Shown here piece by piece: positions 32,304-44,500 of a stretch of DNA of 64,000 bases. Position 1 is the first letter of the stretch. Each line of letters opens with the position of its first letter. A program made the position numbers and the translations under genes. The notes below the pieces were generated by a model. The model was not told the origin of the DNA and made no database searches. It was given only the letters and a program-made list of their open reading frames with translations. Origin of the DNA: Apiotrichum sp. Y4204 (Eukaryota; Basidiomycota; Tremellomycetes; Trichosporonales; Trichosporonaceae); contig JAMYHL010000003.1 in the NCBI GenBank assembly GCA_025531455.1, positions 62,001 to 126,000 on the forward strand. Direction: 5' to 3'.

Positions 32304-33971
32304 ATGTCCCTTCGCAGAGAATCGGCAGAGCTCAGACGCGCCCTCGAGCTCTCAACCCAGCAGGTTGACGCACTCGCCCACCTACCCTCCTACTCGCTCT
32401 CCAGTGCACCCTCCGATGACTCACGCGATTTCGAGCTTCGTCCAGCCCGCCGTATGTCTCAACTTGAACTTTCACCACTAACAGAACAGCAGACATAATG
32501 ACAACGACACCGCATACACCACATGCCCAGAGCTACAGCTACACTGCGCTTGCGGTGCTTTCCCCGTCGCCCCCGCCGCTGGTCGCGCGCGCGCTCAATC
32601 TCTCGACGGGCGCGTCGCGGCCCGCCCCGGGCCCTGTGCACCGTGCGGACATGTCGCCCCTAGCGGCCCAGACACCCACGTCGCGTATCGGCACGTTTGC
32701 CACTCCCGCACGCGATGCACCGCGCTCCAGCGTGTCCGAGATCGGGACATTTCCCCAGACATTCGAGACGCCGCCCGCCGCGCGTCCGCGGTGCGAGGTG
32801 GTTATTCCGCGTCCCGGGATGAGCTCACCGGATCCCATTGATTGTCTTCGCTCTGACCGCGAGAACACACCGGCTGAGGTGCTTGTTGACGCGTCGCGGT
32901 CCAGCGGGACTGGCCCCGTTATTGACCTGACAGAGTCTCTGGACGCAGATCCCGGGCGAAGATCGGCGCGCGTGCGGGATAACAAGGAGAAGGAAATGGA
33001 GGCGAAACAGAAGGAACAGGAGGCCAAGGCTGAGCGAAGGCGGAAACGCGAGGCGGAGAAGGCGCGGTTAGCGGCTGAAGAGGCGGTACGGGAGCGGGAG
33101 GAGGCTGAGGACGGCGGGGAGTACGTCCCTGGGCGACCGGAGAAGAAACGGAAGAAGACGGAGAAGAAGAAGCCGGCACCAAAGACTAGCCAGACGAAAA
33201 CGAGCCAGGCAAAGTCGACAAAGTCGAGCCAGGCGAAGAGCGACAAGTCCAAGTCGAGCCAAGCGAGCGAAAAGCCTAGTGAAGGGGCGAGCTCGTCAGC
33301 CGTTGGGGGCAACCTGGTTATTATCGAGGAGACAAGTTCAGCGTCGAAGGTGCCGGAGACCTCGGGCCAACTCTCGCCTGTGACGTCGTCCGGGAAGCGC
33401 CTTGCGTCCTCGGATGATCGAGTAGCGGCGGTTCCCGACTCCTCTCCTTCCTCCCCTGTCCCCAAGTCATCTGCTCCAAAATCTTCCACACCCAAGTCTT
33501 CTGCGCCCCCAAAGCCGTCTAGTGCAGAGCCGTCGTCTTCCGCGAAGGCATCGGAACCTTCCTCTCCCATCAAGCTGCCCCCCAAGGCACCGCCAAAGGC
33601 CGCCAGCGCCACCCCCGACCCCTCCACACCACTTGCCCGCAAGCCTCTTCAGCCAGTGCGGAGTACGCCCGGCTCGCGTGGAAGCCCCTTTAACTGGAAG
33701 ACCCGTGAGTGACAGTCTTGTGAATGCCACTCACGCCTCAGCGCGCAGCGACCTCTCCAGCGTCCTCGCAAACTTTCCCGGGGCAAAGCGGACCGGCATG
33801 TCGAAGCGCACCCGCATCGCCTCGCTACACACCACGATCGGCCCGCCTGCAAAGGTACTGCCGCCGCCGCCGCCGAAGCGCAAGAAGGTCGAGGAGGAGG
33901 AGGATGACGACAGTGACACGGAGGGCAAGGTCAAGGTGGGGAGCCGCGAGTGGCTCATGATGGAGGACTAG
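32304..33971 (+). CDS. Disordered nuclear-type protein with a C-terminal RAD51-interacting-like motif
   Basis: Three exons: 32304-32451, 32490-33704 and 33742-33971, giving 530 residues. Residues 50-210 are Ser/Pro/Thr-rich with a SUMO-interacting-like VIDLTE. Residues 215-300 are highly charged (Lys/Glu/Arg coiled coil), and 300-450 are a KSSAPKSS-type low-complexity linker. The last exon joins as FNWKTPRSDLSSVL, then GAKRTGMSKRTRIASLH, then an acidic end. G-[ML]-S-[RK]-x-x-R-[IV]-x-x-LH matches the C-terminal RAD51-binding motif of RAD51AP1 (GLSRLARVKPLH), with a Trp upstream as in that protein. A homologous-recombination role is inference. The acceptor of intron 1 has three AGs (32484, 32489, 32492); the last two are in frame and differ by one codon. 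Confidence 0.7.
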
Positions 33972-34421
33972 CTGTTGGAGTAGTGTACACATTGCATTAA
34001 GCCTATATATCTTGTTGAGTTTGCATGGATTGATTGTATCGTGATGCTTGTGTGTGTGAGTGCCTCGCTATACTACTGGCAGCAACCGCCAGGTCTGAAA
34101 GCTGAAAAGTGCAAAGTCAAAAGCAGTCACGTTGTTTGGTTCCGTCCACGGTGCTAAATGACGTGTAAAACAGTATCAAAGTAATTTGGGTGGCGAACGC
34201 CGACAGAGGTGCGGATTTTCGGTTGACGCTTTTGACGGTGGCTCATGGCTCAATGTCAGTTGTGCTGAACATTGACAAGACTCCAAGACTCGGCGACAAC
34301 CATCTTTGAATCAACATCAACACCCCTTTACCTAGCACAGACAGTCTCTACACAGGACGGAAACCAGACGCAGAAGCTACCTCACACGGCCGCGCCCGAA
34401 CCCGCAAGAAGACCGTTCATC
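33972..34421. promoter_or_regulatory. Intergenic region with the SOF1 promoter
   Basis: 450 bp between same-direction genes. No TATA box or other clear element is seen. Confidence 0.45.
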
Positions 34422-36875
34422 ATGGTATGCCGCCCCTCCACCTCCACCTACTCACACGCTCGCAGAAGATCAAGATGATTTCGCGGTCGCTGGACGACCA
34501 CCTCCCCGGCTCGTCGACCGCCCCCCACCCGCTGCAGCGCAACCTCGCGCCCCACATGCATCCGTTTGCCAAGCCGCGCGAGTACACGCGTGCAGTGACG
34601 GCCGCCAAGATGGACCGGATGTTTGCCAAGCCGTTTGTCGACTCGCTCGGCGGCCACCAGGACGGCGTGTACTGTCTCGGCAAGGACCCGCGGCGCGTTT
34701 CGGTGATTGCGGCCGGTGGCGGCGACGGCGAGGTGATTGTGCACTCGCTCTCGCAGCGGCGGTCGCTGCTCAAGATCGACGCGCACAAGGGGATGGTTGG
34801 CGGCGTTTGTTGGACTTCGGACGCGCGCGACGGCAAGCGTGGAATCATCACCTGCGGCAAGCTCGACGGCACGGTGAAGATCTGGAGGAGCAAGGCGTTT
34901 GCTCCTGGCATGACGGTCGAGGAGGAGGAGCGGGACGACACGCTCGATGCGGCGGGTGCAGTGGGCGAGGACGGGTTCGTCGAGGACGATGACCTGGCCA
35001 TGGACGAGCATAAGCGCGATGCCCGGGGTCTGAACCTCGCGCCTGCGATGGTGTACAATACCAAGAACGGGTTTAACGGCATCGATCACCACCGCACGGA
35101 TAATGTGTTTGCGACCGCGTCCAACACCGTGCAGGTGTGGGACGAGAACCGCAGCGCGCCGCTCAGCACGCTGCAGTTTGGCTCGTCGCTCGAGACTGTC
35201 ACGGCAGTCAAGTTCAACCAGAGCGAGACGAGCGTGCTCGCGTCCGTTGGAAACGACCGGACAATGTGCCTGTACGACATCCGCACAGGCAAGGCCGAGC
35301 GCCGCGTCGTCATGAACATGCGCTCAAACCAGCTCTCGTGGTGCCCCACCCTCCCGACTGTCCTCCTTCTCGCGTCCGAGGACCACAATCTCTACACCTT
35401 CGACCTCCGCAACCTTTCTACCCCGACACAGATTTACAAGGGCCACGTCGGCGGCGTCATGGGCTGTGACTGGAGTGAGTACATGAGGATGTTGAGCTGC
35501 GACGGCCCGGTGGCTGGGCCTCAGTTCTGGACAAAGTCTGCGCTCTAGGTTTTCGGCCCTTTCGGGCCGGCCATGGGATTCATGACCCGAAATCCATGAG
35601 GTCCATCCCGTGCAAAAGATCCGTGTCCACAAGGATGCGGGATGCGAACGAGCACGCAAGCACAGTCCGCGGAATGTGGAACCTCTTCGGGGAAAGCGAT
35701 GGGTCAGGTCATGTTAGATCAGGGGTGGTTGTCGGCCACCCAGGACCGACATGAGCGGTCCTCTTGGAAACAAACAGACAGGCCAGCGTTTGCAGATCGC
35801 TCAAACTCATTCTCCTCTTTCCGCTGGATCACACTTTCCAGTTGCTGACTCTTTTCCCAGGCCCGACGGGCGAGGAGTTTGTCTCAGGGTCGTATGACCG
35901 CACGGTGCGCCTCTGGAAACGCGATGCGGGCAAGAGCCGGGATGTTTACCACACGAAACGGATGCAGCGGTGAGTACTGGAGCGCCGCCCATTTGGCTTG
36001 AATTCCTCATCACGCTCGAGCCTCGTGCTTGATGCAATTGCCGCCACCATTTGTTTGTCATTGGCAGATAGATGGTCCGAAGGGGCCAGCCACCCCTTTG
36101 CTCTTTTCACTGGGAATCTTTTCTCACACCCAGTGTTTTCGACGTCACGTACACGCCAACGGCAGACTTTGTGCTTTCTGCTTCCGACGACGGCAATGTG
36201 CGGATATGGAAGTCGAGCGCGTCGCAAAAGCTGGGACCCATGTCGACAAAGGAGAAGCAGTCGATCGAGTACCGCCAAAAGCTGGTCGAGCAGTGGTCGA
36301 CGTCCAAGGAGGTGCGCAAGGTCGCTGACCGCCGCCACCTGCCGGCCAGCGTGCACAATGCGGTCAAGTTGAAGCGCGAGATGATCGAGGCGGCCAAGGT
36401 CAAGGAGGACCGGCGCCGCAAACACTCGCGCAAGGGCAAGGAGAAGCCCAAGGCCGAGCGCAAAAGTGAGTCCTGGCTGCTTATGTGGAGAGAGATCGGG
36501 GCGAGATTGCTCGAGTCGATGGAGGCCACACTGGTTGGCTGGTCGCCTGATGCTCCTCATCTCTGGGGGCGGGATGACGCGGGGAGCGTCGCGGGGCGGA
36601 AAGTCTAAACCCGATCCGAAACCGACATTATGGCTTCGGCATGTGTTGCTCCTGCCGTGACAGATGTTTGCAGGGTCACCAGCTGTGGCTGGCAAGATTT
36701 TGTGATTTTGATTTTGGTTTTCCTGTTTTCTTGGCGTGTCGCGTGTGATTTTCCTTTTGAGATCCCTACTGACACCCTCTTTTTCTTTCTACTCGTCGCC
36801 TTCTTTGCTTCCTCAACTCCCTCCTGGTCCCCGCTTTTCCGACCCACAGAGGCCATCATTGCCGAGCAGAAATAG
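34422..36875 (+). CDS. SOF1: SOF1 / DCAF13, WD40 protein of the small-subunit processome
   Basis: Five exons: 34422-34424 (ATG only), 34466-35474, 35861-35969, 36134-36465 and 36850-36875, giving 492 residues with all phases matching. The start MKIKMISRSLDDH equals the conserved Sof1 start. Landmarks are HPFAKPREYTRA, MFAKPFVDSLGGHQDGV, GFNGIDHH, LYDIRTGKAERRV, LYTFDLRNLSTP, DWSPTGEEFVSGSYDRTVRLW, REVYHTKRMQ-like VYHTKRMQR and WKSSASQKLG. The C-terminal Sof1 domain has RRHLPASVHNAVK and a basic tail (RRRKHSRKGKEKPKAERK). It acts in U3-dependent 18S rRNA processing in the nucleolus. Introns 2 and 4 are 386 and 384 nt, far longer than the local norm. Retaining intron 2 would end the protein after about 25 foreign residues. 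Confidence 0.96.
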
Positions 36876-38567
36876 ACGTCCCAGTGTGTTGTACATTGCA
36901 TGCTACATTCCCCATCGAGCCAGGGCCAGGACCAGGGCCCATAAACGTCACGCCGTGTCTTACCTGGCCATCAGCATTCAGCATATCGCATATACTCGCG
37001 CAGACATCGCGCATAACGGTGCGCAGCGAGGTGCTAATCTTTCCAGAGTTCATTCTCTCCCGTTCCGGCAGGCTAACGCGGTATCGCTTATCGTGCGATC
37101 TGTCATGCAGCATCGCCTGCATTGCCCATCACTTCGCGACGGGATCGCTGATCCAGACGCGCCAGACGCCGGCCGTGGCGAGGCGCGAGGCACGCGTGCA
37201 AGGCCGGGCGTGCACTCGTGCGCGAGTGCGTTGACCGGCGATGCTGAAGATAGAAACACGGAGCGACGCACAGTGCGCAAGGACAAAAGAGACACCCTCC
37301 CATCCTGGATTCTCACTCGTGTTGCAGTTGGCAGCGCGAGCTGCGCGAGGCTCGCGAGGCGCGTGAGGTTTGCTAGGTTCGAGGTTTGAGGTGCGCCACT
37401 CCCATCCCACGCGCCACAGTGGGGCACCGTGCGCCGACGCCACAGGCTCTGCTCTGCATGCTTCTTCGTCCTCGACGCCGCTCGACGCACGCTGGATGCG
37501 CCGTGACACGGCCTGTGCAGTGCATGGACACCTGCTGAGCCCCTACGAGCTATGAGCTATGAGCTATGAGGTTACCTGCTGCTGATGCTACCAGTGCCGA
37601 CTGCCGCACCTAGCCAGCGCCCCCGCCACGCCCCCGACGCCCCGACGCCCCGACGCCCACTGGCCTCGAGGCCGCCTCGCATTCCTGCTGCCGCTCTGTG
37701 CGCTGCCCTGCGTCACTCCCATGCCAGAGACCTGCGGCCGGTCGGATAGGAGATCAGGAGAGAGGACACGGGGGGATATCTGCCTGTGGCCTTGTGGCTC
37801 CTGGAGCGAGAGTGGGGCTGCGTTGGGGTCTGGCTGCTGGCTGCTGGCGCGTCGCGCGTCGAGCTCCGAGAGCCTTGAGCCTCGAGCCAACGAACGTGGA
37901 CCGGGCGCATGCCATGTCGCGCCACATCACGGGTGAGAACCTTGTTGCATGTTGGTGAAGAGACATGAGGGAGAGGTAGTGCTAGGAGTGCCCCCCGTGG
38001 TCCCCCTTCTCCCTCTTTTTCTCCCCTCTTTGGCAATCTGCCGAGCAAGCCGTCGGTGATGGTCCGTGCGACGACAAACACGACGAACAAACACACACAC
38101 ACACACACACACTCTCTCTCTCTCCCACACACTCGCTCTCTCACAAACCAGAACAAACAAACAAATCAAGCGCGCTCACTCTCTCGTCCGCTCCCTCACT
38201 TTTCTGACCACTGACCCCCCCGCCTCGGCCGCATACCCCCGCCCGCCAACCCTTACCTCCTCACTCCCTACATTCTCCGGGCACAGGACAGCTCAAGCCA
38301 AGACAGCCCAGTGCAACAAAGCAAAAGAAAGTCATTCACGTCCCACGTCCGCGTGTTTTGGATATCTCTCTTGCAGCTGCAGTTTTTCCATTGTCAACAG
38401 AGTATCGAGGATCGAGCATCTTGCCGTCGCCCATTCCATCTCGTTGTTCCTTGTGCTCTCTCCATCATACCCCCAGCCTCTATACCGCCACCTCCTAACA
38501 ACAACAAACTACGGCTCGGCCACCACCGACTCCGAACAGCACTCTAGCGCCTCCGCGCCCCTCTTAT
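36876..38567. promoter_or_regulatory. Long intergenic region and probable 5' leader of the giant PH gene
   Basis: About 1.7 kb. It contains three copies of GAGCTAT (37548-37570), short GCCCCGAC repeats (37630-37660), and a CA run followed by a CT run (38088-38125). Pyrimidine-rich sequence leads up to the giant gene. Many small overlapping frames lack any domain. Confidence 0.5.
38088..38125 (+). repeat. (CA)n-(CT)n compound microsatellite
   Basis: About 11 CA units are followed by about 6 CT units. It lies about 450 bp upstream of the giant PH gene ATG. Confidence 0.9.
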
Positions 38568-41500
38568 ATGTCCACGCCCCCACTGTCGCCGACACCGCGG
38601 CGGTGGGCGCCGCAGGGCTCGTCGCCGCTCGTCGAGGCGCTCGGGAGTCTTGTTGACACCGATCCCCCAGATCTCCCCGCCAGTGCGAGCCAGACGGCTA
38701 GTAATCTTGATAACGAGAGCAGCTCGCAATCACAAACAGCACAGGGCCGCCTCCTCTCCCCACAGTCGAGCGTGCCCTACATCACAACAACGTCCCCATC
38801 ACCACAGCGCAACACACCAACAATGGCTAGTAGGACGGGCAGCGACAAGAACAGCGGTGGCGACGCCTCGCTCACCCAGCAGCCGACCGGTGGCTCACTC
38901 GATGCAGTGTACGACGACGTCTACGCATCAATCGACGCCTTTGCCAATCAGACCTTCAGCCTGCCTCCCATCCCCTCTATCCGCGGCTCGGACGCCACAG
39001 GCTCCGCGCCGCCATCAGCCTCATCGCCGCGGCTCATGTCCCCGCCCCGCTCCCCGACACGGAGCAGCCTCACGCCGATCTCGCCCCTGTCCCTCACCCC
39101 GCCCCGCTCCCGTTCCCCCACCTTTGCACGGGGAACCGGATCGCCTGTCTCCGCCTCGGGAGTTTGCGCCGCTGGATCCATCGCCAGCCGCCTCCGCACC
39201 CGTGCCCAGCTCGGCGATACGCTCTACGGCCTCGGCATAGACATGGGCCGTGCAGCGTCCGGGACGTCCGTCACTTCAGCAGGGTCCGCGGGTGGGTCGG
39301 GTACAATGGAGTACATGCAGAGTGATGAGTCGCGGGGGTCGTACAACTCGCCGGCGCGCTCAAGCGAACACCCCACGTCCATTGCCCAGACACTCTCCCC
39401 ATCAGAGCTCGCCCGCATGTCCGGGCGCTTTCCGTCGAGTTCCAAGGCTCCCGTCACGCCCAGCAAGGGATCGTCGGGCACGGCAAGCAGTCCGCTCCGC
39501 CCAGGGGCTGTGACGCGGGCATCGGATCTGATCAAGATGTTCGAGTCGCGCGCCGAGCCCTCCGCGACGCCCACGCCATCAGCCTCGCTCCCATCACAGA
39601 AGCTCGACCGGGTCACGAGCCGGAGCATGGACGAAAAGTCGCTTCCTCCAGTTCCGGCATCATCAACCAGCGGGTCCTCTGCGCCACCGGTGCCGCCCCC
39701 CGTCTCGTCCCCAATCGGACGCAGCACGTCGCCTGTCCGCCTTGGGTCCCCCATCCGCGTCCCGTCGCCAGTTAAGCCCAAGACGCCCGTCTCAAATTTC
39801 CGCAACGTGATCGCATCCTGGCGCGCGCGTACCGCCTCGGAAGCCCAGGACGAGCCAGTCACAAGTCCAACAGGATCCGGACCCGGCGCCGGCGCCCCAG
39901 GGCTCACTCGCGACCGTGCATGGAATGTCAGTATCCGCCGCAAGCGCCGCGATGAGACGACGCCGGCCCTCGCGGAACAGGTGTCGCTTGGCCACCACAG
40001 CTCGTCCAATCCCGACACGCCGTCCCCCATCGTCACTTCCGAGTCGGTCACCACGCGCTCGGAGCGCATGATGGTCGAGCCTGTCCAGACGCATTATTCC
40101 GGAGAGGTAAGGGTAATCCAGATCAGGACAGTTGGCTGATAGGCAGCCCCTCCGCACAGGCACGCTCTATTACTTTAACGTACACGAGAGCGACGATCCA
40201 GACGACTTTTTCTGGATCCAGGTCGACGCCAGGCTATACTCCGAGGGCTTACACATTACGTGGCGCACAGAAGATGACTCTCAGGCCGTTATCAACTTTG
40301 ATCTTGCGTTTTGCGAGGGTGCGTGATGGATCATGAGAGGTGAACTGACAGTCCCAGAGGCCGGGTCCATGTTCTCCCCCAGTGACCCCAACTCGGGCGA
40401 CGACATTGGCGCCGCTACCGCCCGGCGGCAGGGTGATCTCGCAGGAATATTGTGCCCGTTCCAGCTGGTGTTTGACGACGGTGTGGAACGGTTCGCATGC
40501 GACTCTGCGCGCGAGCGTGTGCGCTGGGTCCGCTCGCTGTGGAACGTGCTCGAGGACCTGCGTATCGCACCGAGCCACATGCGTCCCCCGCCGAGTGCCA
40601 TCTCGCGCGCGTCAAACGGCAGCGGCTCGGCTTCCGCCCGCTTTTCCTCCCACCCGACGGGCGCGAGCCTGCTTTCTGACCACTCGAGGCCAACCCAGAC
40701 AATGGACGATGCGGTTGTTGTCACGGGCGGAGGCTTTGCCGCGCCGCTCACATCCCGCAACTCGCGCCGCCTCGCGGCGTCCAACTCGCTCAAGCGCGAT
40801 CGCTCTATACGCCGCACCGCGAGCGACATCAATCTCCGGGAACCAGAGCCAATGGGCCACCCAGCGCCGTCTCGGGAGAGCGGTAGGTCGATAGCCTCTC
40901 GCGAGCGGTCCTTTGGGACATTCGACGAGTCAACGCGGTGGCAGACGCCCTCTGGCGAAGACTACCTCTCCGGCCAGCGCTCCCCCTTTGGCCGCGCGAG
41001 CCCCGTACCCTCGACATTTACGTTCGGCACACCAGGGCTGTATCCCAGCGACAGCGTGTCGAACATCTACGTCTACCCAAAACCCTCGACGCGGAGGGCG
41101 ACGCCGGTGCGCGCACCGAGTCCGCCAGTCCAGGCGCCACCGCAGCTGCCGACGATCACGGGCTCGACCTCAGCCTCGGGACCCACTGTACGGGGTATTG
41201 CCACCCCCTCGAGCGCACTGAGTATGCACACCGCAACAGCCAACCCTTCCATGCCTGGCAGCTTCCGCACCGCTCGCGAGGGGTTGGAGAGCGCGCACAA
41301 CTCGGGCGGCTCCTCAGGCTCGAGCACCGCCCAGCCGCGGCTGCAGACGCTGTACAACCTCCCGCCGGCGAGTGGGACCACCGACTACTCCACTGCGCAG
41401 GGCATGGCCCAGCCGTCCGCTGTCACTGCGAGGGATTTCGCCGAGACGACAATGGTGACTGCCCTGTCAACAGCGATGCCGACGGCGGTGACCGCCCCCG

Positions 41501-44500
41501 GGTTTTCTGCGTCTTCAGGCTCGGGGATCACCGCGCCGTCGACGATCGTTCCCACGGCAGTGACCGCACAAGAGCCCACGATCACCTCTGGCGCGACGGC
41601 CGTGACGGCTTCCAGTATGCCCACAGCGATCACCGCGCCAGGCATTAACCCGTCGTCGTCATTCGTCACTGCCCCAACGGTCACCGACACGGCTGTCACT
41701 GCGCCGTCTCTCAACCCCACGGCAGTCACTGCGCCGAGTATGGACCCAACGGCCGTCACAGCGCCTTCAACGCTCGGCTCGTCGACTGTCGCGCCCAGCC
41801 TCCGCCCCGCAGTCTTCGCGCCGACTGTCTTCACTCAGGCGACACAGCCGTCTGCGGTGACTGCGCCGACGTACACCTCCTCCCCGACTGCGATTACGGC
41901 CCCGACTTGCTCCTCAGCGCTGACGGCAGTCACCGCGCCATCCTACCAGTCCCAGCCTCTCGTGTCACTTCCTACCACGCGCGCCGCCACGCCGCCACCG
42001 CGCTCGCCTCCCCTGTCGCCCACGCCGTCCACCCTTGTCCGGTCCACGCCTGGACGCAGCGTCATCTCCCTCCGTGGTGCTCTCTGCGGCACGGGTCCCG
42101 GCTCCCCCCGCAGCAGTGTTCCTTCCATATCCGATCCGTCCGGATACTTGCGCAGTTCCAGCCCAACCGCCTCGGTCGCGTCGCGCGTCTCGGCGCGTTC
42201 AGACCCCAGCCGGCCGCGGTATACCCTCTACGACCCTCCCGTTGCTCAGTCTCCATCGTCGTCTGGACATGCCTCTTTCCATACCGCCGAGCAGCAGTCG
42301 CAGGGCAGCCATGACACTGTGCCCACGCCGACGGTGCCCAGCGACCCCGCGGTGCCCCCTCCGGCGAGCCAGATGGCGCCGAGCACATACGTCACTGCTC
42401 GGGCGCCTGACAGTCTCATGCCGGGTCAAGAATCGCGTCCAGAAAGCGCGTACCACACCGCCCGCTCTCTGAGCGCCGCCCCGACAGAATACGCCTCTGC
42501 CCGCGCCCCGACAGAATACGCGTCTGCGCTCGCCCCGACAATGTACGGAACTGCCAGCGCCCCGAGCGAGTACACCCAGGCACAACCTGCGCCGAGCACT
42601 GCTGTGGTCACAGCCCAGGCTCCTAGCACCACCGCGGTCACGGCCCAGCCGCCGAGCACAACTGCGTTTACTGCCCAGCAGCCGCCGCCGACTGCGTTTT
42701 TCACTGCTCAGCCTCCGACCACCACGGTCTTCACCGCGCAAGTGGGATCTCCTCGACTCCCACGGGAAATTGCAGAAAAGCAAGAGCTCGCTTTCCCAGC
42801 AAGTTTGGATTCAAAAACCACAGTAGTGGTGCCTCTGAAACAGCGTGTGGGTGTTTACTCGGACGTCGGTCTGTCGACCACGGGCGCGATCTCCACGCGG
42901 AGCACGCCGTCGAGCCTCCCATCCTGCAGCAGTAGTGAGGTGGGCTCAACGTACACCTCGTCAAGCGGCTCGGGTTACTCGTCTGCCCCGCCGATCCCGC
43001 TCTCCAAGTCGTCGCACTTTGCCCCGTCGAGTGTGGCATCCACAGTCTCGAGCGTCTTGCCCAGCTACGTCTCGAGCGTGGCTGACTTTTCCGTGTCGCT
43101 GCCGCCCCACCCAGGTGTGCCCTCCGCCCCGCCGTCGTCGTATCCCGACATCACTCCGAGCGAGTATCCTGCCTCGAGCACGGCCCCGTCTGAGAAATGG
43201 CTTTACCACCACCCTCAACCTCCGTCTCACCTCTCGACTGTGACCCCGGCGTCCCCGTCCACCAAGTATGTGCAGTCTGTGCCACTCTCCGCGCCGTCCA
43301 CGCACCCCGGCTCGGACGTGTTGTCCGTGCCGCACTCTACGAAATATGCCCCTTCAGAGGTTCGTCCGCCTTCGGTACCGGCACCAGCATCCAGGTATGC
43401 GTCGCCACCGACAGTGTCCAACTATGGCCACGTCCCGACCGCCATCGGCTCGCCGATGCCGTCCTCTGTCGCCTCGAGCGTGCAGTACATGACCCCACCA
43501 TCAACTGCTCCAATTTCCTCGGAGTACTCGTCCTCCCCTTCGTCGCTCGCGCGGTATGTCACGCCTGGCTCACACTTGTCGCCGACCGAGTTCTCGTCGC
43601 TGCCACCGAGCTCAATGGGCAGGTACGCGACGCCGACAGAGGCCACCGCATCGGCGTACGCATCCCCTCGCTCACAGCTGTCCGTCTACACCACCGCCAC
43701 AACCCACCCGGGTTCGATGGCCACGACGTACATGGATATGCCAGGGCGCTCGGCCACTCCAGTTTCGGAGCCTGACACAGACCTCTCCCTCCTCGCAGGC
43801 CTCGAGCGTCAGTCCTCAGCAGGCAGCTATGCCTCCCGGCAAGACATCCACGTTCGCGACATGGGTGACAGGACGTATGTTACGCTCCGCAACCCGGCCC
43901 CAGCTCCGCCGAGTAGCAAGGGTGCGTCCACCGTCAAGGCTCCATCGGTCGCTCCGTCCGTTGCGAAATCGGTCTCGACTGCTCGCACTGCGCCGACCGT
44001 GCGTGCCTCTTCGGTCGTGGCACCGTCTACTGTGGCGACGCAGAGCACTCCCCGTAAGCAGCATCGCAAAGCGGTCCCGTCGCTTGACACCATCCCTTCG
44101 CCGCGCTTGATGCGCCCAGTGCCGCAGGTCGCGGCCGCACCGCCACCGCCGCCTTCTTCCTCGAGCTCAAGCACTACCATCTCCAGTACCCACAAGTCAT
44201 GGATCCCCCCGCGCCGGCCCAGCTCAACCCCTCCGTCTCGGTCCGCCTCGGATTCATCGCGCTCCACTGCGTCCTCATTCGACTCGAGCAAGTCGTCCCG
44301 CTCTCTCTCGACTGTTCAAGAGGCGACCGAGGCGCGCGACTACTCGATGCTCCGACTTGTAAACTACCTCCAGGGCCAGGAGCAGGTGCGCCAGGGTCAG
44401 ACGACGCGCATGTCCTCGCAAATGGATCGGATTGAGCACAAGGTCGACCGTCTCGAGCGTATCGAGGGCAAGATTATAAAGCTCGACCGTATCGAGAAGG

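Noticed and set aside
32539..33642. Antisense open frame of 367 codons in the RAD51-motif gene
   Set aside because: Low-complexity mirror; no splice signals or motif.
40333..40357. Second gene starting at ATG 40333 separate from the 38568 frame
   Set aside because: The PH domain is split across the two frames and joins in phase through introns of 40 and 39 nt, so they are one gene.
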